Below the pieces are notes generated by a model. It saw only the letters and a list, made by a program, of their open reading frames with translations. It searched no databases and was not told the DNA's origin. From assembly GCA_002359315.1 (NCBI GenBank), contig DEMS01000014.1, positions 1-41,647 of the forward strand: 41,647 nucleotides of DNA. Reading direction: 5' to 3'. Position numbers and translations under genes: made by a program. Positions within the stretch are counted from its first letter, which is position 1. Each line of letters starts with the position of its first letter. Below are positions 17,991-26,132 of the stretch, one piece after another. Source of the stretch: Bacteroidetes bacterium UBA2664 (GTDB lineage: Bacteria > Bacteroidota > Rhodothermia > Balneolales > Balneolaceae).

Positions 17991-18467
17991 TTAAGGTTTC
18001 ACTCTCCAAATTTTATCGGATGCTTCCAGGTATTCCGGCAGTGCCGCCGATCCGTACCAATTGTAAAGATCATAGTCCAATAAACCCTCTTTAATGGCAG
18101 TGTCATTTTGCAATAAACGTTCAGCTTCCTCAAAAGTCGTTACATTCAGTATGAAAATCCCGCGATATGAATTGTCATTTTGCCCGAGAGGCCCTGCAAC
18201 TGTCAATTTCCCGCCTTCAGCTAAACGATTAATATTATCCATATGTCCGCGAAAACTTTCATTGATGAATGTCCTGTCGGTAGATTGATTTGTGCCTGTT
18301 TTGAGGATAACCAATATGTAGCTCTTCATTCCGTAATCGTCACCGCCCAACTTTTGGGCTAAGTCAGGGTCATAATTCGGATTTGAAACAGTTGAATCCG
18401 GTGCACTCTGAGCCAATGAAATATTGGACAGGAGCAGGGTTAAAATTGCTATAATAAAGTATCTCAT
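17991..18467 (-). CDS. Secreted YCII-like protein
   Basis: This 158-residue protein has a clear signal peptide (cleavage near LAQ at residue 20) and a YciI-like ferredoxin-fold domain at about 45-140. The typical phrases are YILVILKTG, HMDNINRLAEGGKLTVAGPLG and RGIFILNVTTFEEAERLL. YCII domains are cytosolic in most families, often with an active-site-like His-Asp pair; here HMDN retains such a pair in an exported form. The biochemical role is unknown. It lies 26 bp downstream of the YfiT-like gene and is probably co-transcribed with it. Confidence 0.85.
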   Translation of the reverse strand: MRYFIIAILTLLLSNISLAQSAPDSTVSNPNYDPDLAQKLGGDDYGMKSYILVILKTGTNQSTDRTFINESFRGHMDNINRLAEGGKLTVAGPLGQNDNSYRGIFILNVTTFEEAERLLQNDTAIKEGLLDYDLYNWYGSAALPEYLEASDKIWRVKP

Positions 18468-18493
18468 TTCAGTACATTTTTAAGTTTCTGATT

Positions 18494-19030
18494 TTACTCC
18501 CACGTTTCCCGTTTTTTTGTTTCCGTAATGTGAGCCAAATGATGATTACAATGCCAGGCATACAAACCGGTGCTTTCGTCTAGTCGAATCGTTCTTCCGT
18601 GTTCGGGGTGAATAAATGCTCTTCCAAAATCCTCTTCTGAAAGATTCTTTAGCAACACAGCCCACCTATTGTGAATACCCTCAATCATTTCCAGAGAAGG
18701 TGCAATAGTCAACGTTTTACTATCCGTGAGTTCGGCCCATCGATCTTCAAAGTAGGGTTTTATTGTTGGCTTATCTTCGGTTAGTGTCAGTTTAATTCGG
18801 ATGAATGCATTCATATGGCTGTCTGCACAATGATGAACGACTTGTCTGATTGTCCACCCGCCGGGCCGATATGGAGTGTCCAGCTGTTCATTCGTCAGAT
18901 GTTTTACTTCACCGACAAGTTTTACCGGAAAAGATGATATATCATGAATCCATTTTGATAATATATCTGACGTTATTGCAGCAGGTTTTTGAAATTTACC
19001 TATTGGGTATTTTAATTGTTCTAATTCCAT
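18494..19030 (-). CDS. YfiT/BstA-type DinB-fold metal-dependent transferase
   Basis: This protein of the DinB/YfiT superfamily has the metal-binding histidines at the expected places: His67 in QVVHHCADSH, and His160 and His164 in AWHCNHHLAHI. The ATG at 19030 was chosen because AGAGG lies at good spacing before it and because the resulting 178 residues match Bacillus subtilis YfiT as I remember it. A TTG at 19057 would add nine residues. Family members act as putative metal-dependent hydrolases or bacillithiol S-transferases that attach the thiol to electrophiles for detoxification. That would imply a bacillithiol-using cell, which is inference. It lies between the AlkZ-related-like gene and the YCII gene on the same strand. 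Confidence 0.9.
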   Translation of the reverse strand: MELEQLKYPIGKFQKPAAITSDILSKWIHDISSFPVKLVGEVKHLTNEQLDTPYRPGGWTIRQVVHHCADSHMNAFIRIKLTLTEDKPTIKPYFEDRWAELTDSKTLTIAPSLEMIEGIHNRWAVLLKNLSEEDFGRAFIHPEHGRTIRLDESTGLYAWHCNHHLAHITETKKRETWE

Positions 19031-19156
19031 AAAAACCTCTTTTTCATTTGTATTCAATATAGTATAACAATGGTAATTAATTTCACTCCTAATTTCGGTT
19101 ACCTACCTGCCCTTATGAATTTCGGTCGTAAACACCCGGCATCGCATGGTCTTCAT

Positions 19157-19711
19157 TCATTTAATTTTATCACTAACGTTTTTATTCCAAACATCCAGAT
19201 ACAATTCCTTGAATGGTACCCAGGTATCCCGCTCAATTTGGGAATCATTCAGCCTTACAATATTCATGGTAATCTGGAGATTTTTCAGGGCTGTGTCAAA
19301 CTGACTTTTAGTGCAGCCAACTTCTTGAATTGTCTCTTTTCGAAGTGTAGTCGTATCCCAGGGTTCAACAATAATTTTACTGTGAACAAACTGTGCCAGA
19401 CTATCCAGAGTTTGGATATTTTTATACGCTTTAGGAAAATGATCATTGATCATGTAATCCATATCCATCAGTACTGCAAAACCCCCTTTGATTTTTCCGT
19501 AAAATATATCCTTTGGATACTGTGCCGGAAGTTGAGTCTTCCAAGTCCAGACAGCACTCATTTTCTCTCCCCATCCACTTTCACCCGGTTGTTTTTCCGG
19601 AAGATCAACATGATCCCACAGTGATGTATGTTCAGTTTTATCACTTGAGAAGATCGTGCATATCTTTACTTCTTTAACAAATCGGTGAGCCTGTTCAATC
19701 GTTTTAATCAT
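19157..19711 (-). CDS. Possible AlkZ-related (winged-helix) protein
   Basis: From the ATG at 19711 this is a 184-residue cytosolic protein; a TTG at 19732 would add seven residues. The sequence (MIKTIEQAHRFVKEVKICTIF, then GWGEKMSAVWTWKTQLP, DIFYGKIKGG and a C-terminal helical region) resembles small proteins annotated as AlkZ-related, whose relatives carry winged helices and unhook DNA crosslinks. I make that link from memory and hold it weakly. No catalytic residues can be assigned. It is probably the first gene of a three-gene leftward unit with the YfiT-like and YCII genes. A 184-residue frame on the opposite strand covers the same place and is judged a shadow. Confidence 0.7.
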   Translation of the reverse strand: MIKTIEQAHRFVKEVKICTIFSSDKTEHTSLWDHVDLPEKQPGESGWGEKMSAVWTWKTQLPAQYPKDIFYGKIKGGFAVLMDMDYMINDHFPKAYKNIQTLDSLAQFVHSKIIVEPWDTTTLRKETIQEVGCTKSQFDTALKNLQITMNIVRLNDSQIERDTWVPFKELYLDVWNKNVSDKIK

Positions 19712-19821
19712 ACAATGTAGTTTATAAGTCAATCATATAAAATTTTTACCCTAAATACCACATATCCGAATGCTGTACGAGTAGTTACTGTTAAGGATAA
19801 GATGATAAATGAACGCTTCGA

Positions 19822-19841
19822 TCTTTGATTCTTATCAAAGA
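19822..19841 (+). promoter_or_regulatory. Palindrome in the divergent promoter region of the dienelactone hydrolase gene
   Basis: Perfect 8-bp arms TCTTTGAT and ATCAAAGA flank a 4-nt spacer. The site is 74 bp upstream of the hydrolase ATG and 111 bp upstream of the divergent AlkZ-related-like gene. Its size suits a dimeric regulator, but it could also form an RNA hairpin. Confidence 0.4.
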
Positions 19842-19914
19842 AAAAGGTTTATTAACAGACATCAGGCCAATTCGTACGGTACTAATTTCCATCAATTTAA
19901 AATAAAATTCGGTT

Positions 19915-20712
19915 ATGAAACTTCTATCCTTCCTCTTTTTACTTTTATTCCTTGCTGAAAATACGTTTGCCCAGGATTATGCACTTCGCCAGCTTGAAGA
20001 ATCTCCGCGACACCATGAATGGGTAGAGGTGCAGGATGGAGACAGAACCATTCACAGCTTTGTCGTGTATCCTGAAGTATCAGAAAATGCACTGGCTGTA
20101 ATCGTTATACATGAAAACCGGGGATTGAATGAGTGGGCACGCAGTTTTGCAGACCAAGTGGCCGCCGCCGGTTACATCGCCATAGCTCCCGATCTTCTGT
20201 CTGAATTTGATGAGGATCACATCCGCACTTCCGATTTTGCGTCGTCAGATGACGCCCGGGATGCTCTTTACCAGCTGGACCCGGATCGGATTACGGCCGA
20301 TTTAAAAGCCGTTCAGCAATATATCACATCGATTCCTTCATCAAACGGAAAGGTGGTAGTTGCAGGTTTCTGCTGGGGCGGATCGCAAAGTTTCCGTTTT
20401 GCCACAAATGCCGATGGGCTCTCTGCTGCACTGGTCTTTTACGGCAGCGCCCCTACGGATGAAGATCGATTTCAGGAAATAGAAACACCGGTATATGGTT
20501 TTTATGGCGGGAACGATCAGCGTATTAATGCCACCATTCCCGAAACAGAAGAGCTCATGGCAAAACATGATAAATTTTATGAATACAACATTTATGCCGG
20601 TGCCGGACACGGATACATGAGAAGCGGTGATGATCCGGAAGGGTCTGAAGAAAATGTGACTGCAAGAAATCAGTCATGGGAGTGGATCAAGGAAATCCTG
20701 GGAGATTTATGA
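19915..20712 (+). CDS. Secreted dienelactone hydrolase family protein
   Basis: This 265-residue alpha/beta hydrolase has an N-terminal signal peptide (cleavage near FAQ at residue 20). The catalytic triad is of the dienelactone hydrolase type, with a Cys nucleophile: Cys153 in GFCWGG, Asp201 in YGGNDQR and His232 in GAGHGYM. The oxyanion region is VIHENRGLNEW. The reference enzyme opens 4-carboxymethylene-butenolide in chlorocatechol breakdown, but most secreted members in this group have unknown ester or lactone substrates. The gene is divergent from the AlkZ-related-like gene and seems to be a single-gene transcript. Confidence 0.93.
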   Translation: MKLLSFLFLLLFLAENTFAQDYALRQLEESPRHHEWVEVQDGDRTIHSFVVYPEVSENALAVIVIHENRGLNEWARSFADQVAAAGYIAIAPDLLSEFDEDHIRTSDFASSDDARDALYQLDPDRITADLKAVQQYITSIPSSNGKVVVAGFCWGGSQSFRFATNADGLSAALVFYGSAPTDEDRFQEIETPVYGFYGGNDQRINATIPETEELMAKHDKFYEYNIYAGAGHGYMRSGDDPEGSEENVTARNQSWEWIKEILGDL

Positions 20713-21023
20713 GATTTCCAGATCATTTTTGAACTTTTTCATTCTACTGTCTTAAATCAATATTTACCCGGTAAAATCAAACCGCAAAATATTACTGGAA
20801 GTAATACTAAACCCATAAGAGAGGCGCCCCTATCTTTCGGGTCATAGTCATAGGGTCCCTATTTGTATATTTATTCACTTTTCTACTGCATATCTAAATT
20901 AGTCCGTCATAATCAGGATCAATCCATTTAAATATTTGAAATTAAATATGGAACATATCCTCATGATGTATCTTAAAGGGTATAGATTTAATGAGCAAAA
21001 TATAATCAAACAGAGATAACCCC
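20713..21023. other. Intergenic region with one palindrome
   Basis: These 311 bp contain no credible gene. A 17-bp palindrome at 20790-20806 and a weak 6-bp stem CCCTAT/ATAGGG at about 20828-20856 are the only structures I see. The part next to the barrel gene is AT-rich and probably holds its promoter. Confidence 0.5.
20790..20806 (+). promoter_or_regulatory. 17-bp palindrome between hydrolase and barrel genes
   Basis: The arms TATTACT and AGTAATA flank the spacer GGA exactly. The site is 78 bp after the hydrolase stop and over 200 bp before the barrel gene, so it may be an operator or part of a weak terminator. Confidence 0.3.
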
Positions 21024-21617
21024 ATGAAAAAATTAATGATCCTAAGTATACTCTTCATCGCAACGAGTATGTTTACAGCAAGTGCACAATCGGCCGCAGA
21101 TAGAGCGACCATTCAAAATACCTTTGGTTTTGGACCGAAACTTGGTTATTACAGTGCCCCGGATGCAGATGAAGGAAATTTTTACGGCGGACTTCAGGCA
21201 CGTTTCAGAATGGGAGCGGTTGTAGGAATTGAAGCCTCTGTCGAATATCGGCCCGGACAAAAATATGGCATCGGCAACCAAACGGTTACCACCAGTTTTA
21301 TCCCGGTTACTGCATCTTTACTGCTGTTCATGCCTGTAAATCAACACTTTACCCCATATACTGTAGCCGGTATCGGATCTTATTATACCCGTTACGAAGT
21401 ATCCGGTATCGCCTCGGAGATTGGATTTGATGACGACAGCAGTTTTAATCTGGGTTATCATTTAGGTTTTGGAACCGAAATTCCAATCACTTCTCACGTA
21501 GCCCTAAATGCAGACTATAGATACCTATTCCTGAATCCAAACACCAATGAAGAGTCGTTCGACGGTGCAAATTTTAACGGAAATGTATTTACTGCAGGAC
21601 TAATGTTCTATTTCTAA
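21024..21617 (+). CDS. Small outer-membrane beta-barrel protein
   Basis: This 197-residue protein has a signal peptide (cleavage near SAQ at residue 22). The rest alternates polar and hydrophobic residues in about eight short strands separated by Gly-rich turns. It ends in TAGLMFYF, whose terminal aromatic residue fits recognition by the BAM machinery. This is the OmpA-like/porin-family barrel type seen in Bacteroidota, without an OmpA peptidoglycan-binding domain. The function is unknown. It is convergent with korB, with only 32 bp between the stops. Confidence 0.88.
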   Translation: MKKLMILSILFIATSMFTASAQSAADRATIQNTFGFGPKLGYYSAPDADEGNFYGGLQARFRMGAVVGIEASVEYRPGQKYGIGNQTVTTSFIPVTASLLLFMPVNQHFTPYTVAGIGSYYTRYEVSGIASEIGFDDDSSFNLGYHLGFGTEIPITSHVALNADYRYLFLNPNTNEESFDGANFNGNVFTAGLMFYF

Positions 21618-21649
21618 ACCTATAATTGAACTGATAATGGGCTCACCTG

Positions 21650-22732
21650 CTACACCACCCATGTTTCGGGGCCCCGGAGCAGTTCATCCAGATTACCGGT
21701 GCCTTTTCGCGTTACCACTTCTTCAACTTGTGCGTTTACCCCCTCATCGTAACAAGGTCGATCAACGGCGTACAGTACACCAAACGGCCGGGGCATGTGG
21801 TTTTCGTCGCCCGGTTCCGGTTGGTCGAAAAAGCGGGATAGCAAGTATGCCTTGGTTTGGTCTTGCTCGTCATGAACCCAGAGATCATCACGGCTGAATG
21901 AGCCGTCAGCAAGGGAAACTACTTTGGGTTTCAGGCCGTCCAGACGAATTCCCTTATCATTCTCGCTGCCAAAAATCAGTGGCTCACCGTGTTCGAGGTA
22001 GATCGTTTCAGCAGGACGTGTTTTTTTATCGGTAAAAAGATTAAAAGCACCGTCATTGAGAACAATGCAATTCTGATAAATTTCAAGCATGGATGTACCC
22101 TGATGTTCGTAAGCCCTCATCAGCATCCGGTTCAGGTGTTTCGGATCGCGGTCCATGGCCCTGGCCACAAAGGTTCCATCAACACCCAGGCTGAATGACA
22201 GAGGGTTTACGGGATGATCGATGGATCCATATGGTGTGGATTTTGAAACCGATCCTTTTGGTGCTGTCGGAGAGTACTGGCCTTTTGTGAGTCCGTAGAT
22301 CTGATTATTGAATAGCAGAAAATTCACATTCACATTACGCCGAAGCAGATGCAAAAAGTGATTTCCGCCGATGGAAAGCGAATCACCATCCCCCGAAACA
22401 ACCCAAACACTCAGTTCCGGACGGGTAATTTTTAATCCCGTTGCAATCGCCGGTGCCCTTCCATGAATGGAATGCATCCCAAAAGTGTCCATGTAGTAGG
22501 GGAAACGGGCGGCACACCCGATACCCGAGATAAAAACGATGTTTTCTTTATTGATCCCTAGTTCCGGCATGATGGACTGAACCTGTTTCAGAATGGTGTA
22601 ATCACCGCAGCCGGGGCACCATCTCACATCCTGATCGGAAGAGAAATCCTTGCCGGTATAGGAAATAGATTCCGTATTGCCATTCGCGGTGTGCCGGTCA
22701 ATTTTTGTTTTGAGTGACATAGCCTTCTCCAT
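21650..22732 (-). CDS. korB: 2-oxoacid:ferredoxin oxidoreductase, beta subunit
   Basis: This is the thiamine-diphosphate-binding beta subunit of a 2-oxoglutarate-type or related 2-oxoacid:ferredoxin oxidoreductase (360 residues). It has WCPGCGDYTILK near the start, GIGCAARFPYYMDTFGMHSIHGRAPAIA-type signatures, and the cofactor and Mg motif GDGDSLSIGGNHFLH followed by NNQIYGLTKGQ. Its ATG overlaps the korA stop by one base (TAATG). A second ATG at 22720 has GGAG six bases upstream and is an equally good start (MSLKTKIDRH). With KorA it oxidises a 2-oxoacid to the acyl-CoA and reduces ferredoxin. It is typical of TCA cycles that use ferredoxin instead of a dehydrogenase complex. Confidence 0.95.
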   Translation of the reverse strand: MEKAMSLKTKIDRHTANGNTESISYTGKDFSSDQDVRWCPGCGDYTILKQVQSIMPELGINKENIVFISGIGCAARFPYYMDTFGMHSIHGRAPAIATGLKITRPELSVWVVSGDGDSLSIGGNHFLHLLRRNVNVNFLLFNNQIYGLTKGQYSPTAPKGSVSKSTPYGSIDHPVNPLSFSLGVDGTFVARAMDRDPKHLNRMLMRAYEHQGTSMLEIYQNCIVLNDGAFNLFTDKKTRPAETIYLEHGEPLIFGSENDKGIRLDGLKPKVVSLADGSFSRDDLWVHDEQDQTKAYLLSRFFDQPEPGDENHMPRPFGVLYAVDRPCYDEGVNAQVEEVVTRKGTGNLDELLRGPETWVV

Positions 22733-24591
22733 TATCGTTTTATTGACAAAGCATCTTTAATTTCCTGTTTCAGCTCATCCACAAAAAACGGACGGCCTTT
22801 GATTTTGTTAATTCCGGTTGCCGGAACAAAATATTGGTCCCGAATCAGCCGTACCAGCTGTCCCTGGTTGATTTCGGGCACCAGAATGTGTTTAAACCCT
22901 TTCAAAAGCTGTCCGAGGTTGGACGGAAAAGGATTCAGATATTTCACATGTGCATGGGAGATATCCATGCCTTCTTCCATTAGTTCCCGGACGGCAGTGC
23001 GAATGGATCCGTATGTAGAACCCCAGCCCAGCACCAGTACATCGCCTTTTTTATTCCCACTATCAACCGTTTGTTGGGGTATGAACCCGGCAATGGCGTC
23101 TATTTTGGCCTGACGCATTTCGGTCATTTTCTGATGATTTTCCGGATCGTAAGATACATTTCCTGTATTCTCCTCTTTTTCCAGTCCGCCTACACGATGC
23201 TCGATACCGGCGGTTCCGGGAATCGCCCACGACCGTACAAACCTTTCATCACGCAGATAGGGCATAAATTTTTCAGTTTCCTCACCGTTGCGGGACGGTT
23301 CAAATTTCACATCAATCTTTTTTAGATTTTCCTGCTGCGGAAACTTCCAGGGCTCCGAGCCGTTGCCAAGATATCCGTCAGACAAAAAGTATACCGGAAC
23401 CATATGTTCAAGAGCAATTCTGCACGCTTCAAAGGCGGCATCAAAACAGTCTGCGGGTGTTGAAGGCGCCACAATAGCTACAGGGCTTTCCCCGTTGCGG
23501 CCAAACATAGCCTGAAGCAGGTCGGATTGTTCTGTTTTAGTCGGCATCCCGGTCGAGGGGCCCGCTCGCTGGATATTTAAAATCACCAGTGGCAGTTCCA
23601 GCATCATGGCAAGGCCTATGGCTTCGCCCTTTAAAGCAATCCCGGGCCCCGAAGAGCTGGTAATGCCCAGGCTGCCGCCAAAAGCGGCTCCTATTGCCGA
23701 GGATACGGCTGCAATTTCATCCTCCGCCTGGAAGGTATAAACTCCGTAATTCTTCAACCGGGACAGTTCATGTAACACATCCGATGCCGGTGTGATGGGA
23801 TACGATCCATAAAAAAGCGGAAGGTTTGCCTGTTTGGCAGCAGACACCAGTCCAAGAACCGTTGCTTCATTTCCTGTAATATTCCGGTATTCACCCGGAC
23901 CGATATCCGCTTTTTTAACGGTATAGGTTTCTGCAAAAAGTTCTGCGGTTTCACCAAAGTGATACCCGTCTTTCAGAACTTTTACATTCGCGGCAGCAAT
24001 ATCGGGAGATTTGTTAAATTTTTTTTCAAGAAACTTGATGGTAGACTCCATCGGGCGGTTATAGAGCCAGTAAAGCAGGCCCAGTACAAACATATTTTTT
24101 GCCCGTTCGACATCCTTATAGGACAAGCCAAAATCGTCAAGGCTCTCCTTCGTCAGTTTGGTGATATCTATCTCAATCACTTTATAGCCTGAAAGGCTGC
24201 CGTCTTCAAGCGGGTTGTGATCTTCACCGTATTTAGCAAGGTTGAGATTTCGCTTGTCAAAGCCGGCGGTGTTAGCAATGATGATCCCTCCTTTCTTGAG
24301 AAGGTTCAGGTTTGCCTTCAGGGCGGCGGAGTTCATCACGACCAGAACATCACATGCATCCCCCGGTGTCATAATCTCCTTGCTTCCGAAATGGAGCTGA
24401 AAAGAGGATACGCCCGGTACTGTACCGACCGGGGCGCGGATTTCGGCAGGAAATTCCGGAAGGGTACGCAGATCATTCCCTTCAAGCGCGGTCGTGTTTG
24501 TAAAAAGTGAGCCGGTAAGCTGCATTCCGTCACCGGAATCGCCCGCAAAACGGATTGTTACCTCATCACGTACAAGATCTTTAACCTTCAT
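22732..24591 (-). CDS. korA: 2-oxoacid:ferredoxin oxidoreductase, fused gamma-alpha subunit
   Basis: From the ATG at 24591 the protein has 619 residues; a TTG at 24621 would add ten. The N-terminal third is the gamma domain (VTIRFAGDSGDGMQLTG, then TLPEFPAEIRAP). The rest is the alpha pyrimidine-binding domain (FYGSYPITPASDVLHEL, AEDEIAA, SSGPGIALKGEAIGLA, and PSTGMPTKTEQSDLLQA). This gamma-alpha fusion pairs with a separate beta subunit, which follows directly. Substrate preference (2-oxoglutarate or pyruvate) cannot be settled by eye; I favour 2-oxoglutarate from the KorA-like architecture. No ferredoxin gene is adjacent. Confidence 0.95.
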   Translation of the reverse strand: MKVKDLVRDEVTIRFAGDSGDGMQLTGSLFTNTTALEGNDLRTLPEFPAEIRAPVGTVPGVSSFQLHFGSKEIMTPGDACDVLVVMNSAALKANLNLLKKGGIIIANTAGFDKRNLNLAKYGEDHNPLEDGSLSGYKVIEIDITKLTKESLDDFGLSYKDVERAKNMFVLGLLYWLYNRPMESTIKFLEKKFNKSPDIAAANVKVLKDGYHFGETAELFAETYTVKKADIGPGEYRNITGNEATVLGLVSAAKQANLPLFYGSYPITPASDVLHELSRLKNYGVYTFQAEDEIAAVSSAIGAAFGGSLGITSSSGPGIALKGEAIGLAMMLELPLVILNIQRAGPSTGMPTKTEQSDLLQAMFGRNGESPVAIVAPSTPADCFDAAFEACRIALEHMVPVYFLSDGYLGNGSEPWKFPQQENLKKIDVKFEPSRNGEETEKFMPYLRDERFVRSWAIPGTAGIEHRVGGLEKEENTGNVSYDPENHQKMTEMRQAKIDAIAGFIPQQTVDSGNKKGDVLVLGWGSTYGSIRTAVRELMEEGMDISHAHVKYLNPFPSNLGQLLKGFKHILVPEINQGQLVRLIRDQYFVPATGINKIKGRPFFVDELKQEIKDALSIKR

Positions 24592-24821
24592 ATTGATGGT
24601 AAGTAGGGTTAAAAAGAGCAATAACCGTAATGTGAGGAATTTTACTTAATAAAACACACTTAAATTTTTGTTTTAGAAGAGAGTGGATTTTGTGGATTGA
24701 ATAAAGCAGTCGCTAAATCTTGAATCAAAGTTGTATCTATGGGACAAACAGCTCCTGCAACATGTATAATACTTTTTCTTCAGCAGACGAGCTGATCGTG
24801 CCAGGACTTCGTTTCCGGCAA

Positions 24822-25955
24822 TTATCTTTCTAAAAACAGCTCAGCGAGTATTGTTTCCAGCTCTTCACCGTGAATATCCTTTGCCACGATGATTCCGTTT
24901 TCATCCACCAGAAAATTTTTGGGGAGGGCTGTGATGGCATAATCTGCTGCAATATCACTTTCATAGCCGTCAACGGTAGAAACATTTATCCAGGTTCTGT
25001 TGTCCTGATCCAGTGCCCGGAGCCAGCTTTCTCTTTGGAATTCAATACCAAAACCGAAGATCTCGAATCCGGCATCCCGGTATTGGCTGTACATTCTGCC
25101 CAGATGATCACTTTCTGCCCGGCACGGCCCGCACCAGCTCCCAAAAAAGTCGATGAGTGTATAGGTGCCCAGATTGTCGTACAACGACAACTCCTCGCCG
25201 GACGGGGTTGGGGCCGTAAACTCAGATACTTTTCCGCCAATTGAGACCTGTTTCAGGATTCTGACTTTTTCTGAAACCAGTTCTGCCACTTCAAGTCCTT
25301 CATGTTCTGCTGCGAACTCCGTTGCCAGTTCATCATAATAATCCATATGCTTGTCGCCGTCCCAGCGAACCATCGTCGGATAAATGGCAATTGATGTCCC
25401 AAGCTCATGTACTGCATAAATCAATGTGTCGCGGTAGGTTGCTTCTGCTCTTAATACCTGTCTGCCAAGTCGCTCAATTCGTTGGGAATCATCCGGGTTG
25501 TTTTGGTCCCGCAGATCGTCCAGCTGACCTCGTATCGGATATACAATTTCTCTTAAAATCCTCATCCGGTACTCTTCATACTCTTCAAAAAGATCCGTGT
25601 CCGGAGAGCCGGTAACTTCATACCCGCCATCAGATGAAAAATTGATGGATATATTTTGTCCGGAATCAGCGATGATCGGAACTTCCAGTGAATCGTTGAT
25701 ACTCAATTTATAAAAATGTGGCTCAAGGCTATAGGTTGCTGAAAAAGAGCTGTCTGCATCAACAGAAAGAGTATCCACCGCGACAAATTCAGACGCATTC
25801 AGGCCGGTGGCCCGGAGAAGATGGATATTCTCCTGATCGAAATTGTGCAACGTCCCGTCCAAAGTGAAAACAACCTCTTCGGTTTCGGATGTGCATGAGA
25901 TGCTTAAAAAAATGATAATTAGAGAGAGTAACGTCAGATACGATTTTGAGATCAC
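24822..25955 (-). CDS. TlpA-like thiol-disulfide lipoprotein with DUF4369-type N-terminal domain
   Basis: This 377-residue protein begins with GTG and has a lipoprotein signal ending in SISC (Cys21). Residues of about 28-120 form a DUF4369-like beta domain, followed by a helical linker at about 125-235. The C-terminal domain is a TlpA/AhpC-type thioredoxin fold with WCGPCR (Cys275 and Cys278) and the cis-Pro region ALPKNFLVDENG. It would act outside the cytoplasm, reducing or shuffling disulfides in envelope proteins or cytochromes. The architecture is common in Bacteroidota. It appears to be a single gene, and the 200 bp before korA on the same strand show nothing notable. Confidence 0.93.
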   Translation of the reverse strand: MISKSYLTLLSLIIIFLSISCTSETEEVVFTLDGTLHNFDQENIHLLRATGLNASEFVAVDTLSVDADSSFSATYSLEPHFYKLSINDSLEVPIIADSGQNISINFSSDGGYEVTGSPDTDLFEEYEEYRMRILREIVYPIRGQLDDLRDQNNPDDSQRIERLGRQVLRAEATYRDTLIYAVHELGTSIAIYPTMVRWDGDKHMDYYDELATEFAAEHEGLEVAELVSEKVRILKQVSIGGKVSEFTAPTPSGEELSLYDNLGTYTLIDFFGSWCGPCRAESDHLGRMYSQYRDAGFEIFGFGIEFQRESWLRALDQDNRTWINVSTVDGYESDIAADYAITALPKNFLVDENGIIVAKDIHGEELETILAELFLER

Positions 25956-26083
25956 GATATAAAATTTGTTTTATTGATTTGGAGGCCGCTATGGATGAGA
26001 ACTGAAAATAAGATAAGAAGATTCGATTTTTCTCATCTTTTACAGCTGAATTTAAGAATTATTGGGATAAGCCTATCAAATAT

Positions 26084-26119
26084 AATCAAATCCTCCCGAT
26101 ATCTCAGGAGGATTTGATT
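26084..26119 (-). terminator. Terminator-like hairpin after the isomerase/epimerase gene
   Basis: A perfect 13-bp stem (AATCAAATCCTCC / GGAGGATTTGATT) encloses a 10-nt loop, starting 14 bp past the stop of the isomerase gene. On the minus strand the following tract is T-rich but broken. It marks the end of the sugar cluster and separates it from the TlpA-like gene. Confidence 0.75.
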
Positions 26120-26132
26120 GTGAAATGAAAAA

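Noticed and set aside
19070..19624. A 184-residue plus-strand frame opposite the AlkZ-related-like gene
   Set aside because: Its sequence is Phe/Ile/Asn-rich with no recognisable domain. The opposite frame has normal composition and a conserved-looking core, so this is a shadow.
24622..24821. Small gene between the TlpA-like gene and korA
   Set aside because: No frame with a plausible start and composition exists; the gap holds only a weak 5-bp inverted repeat.
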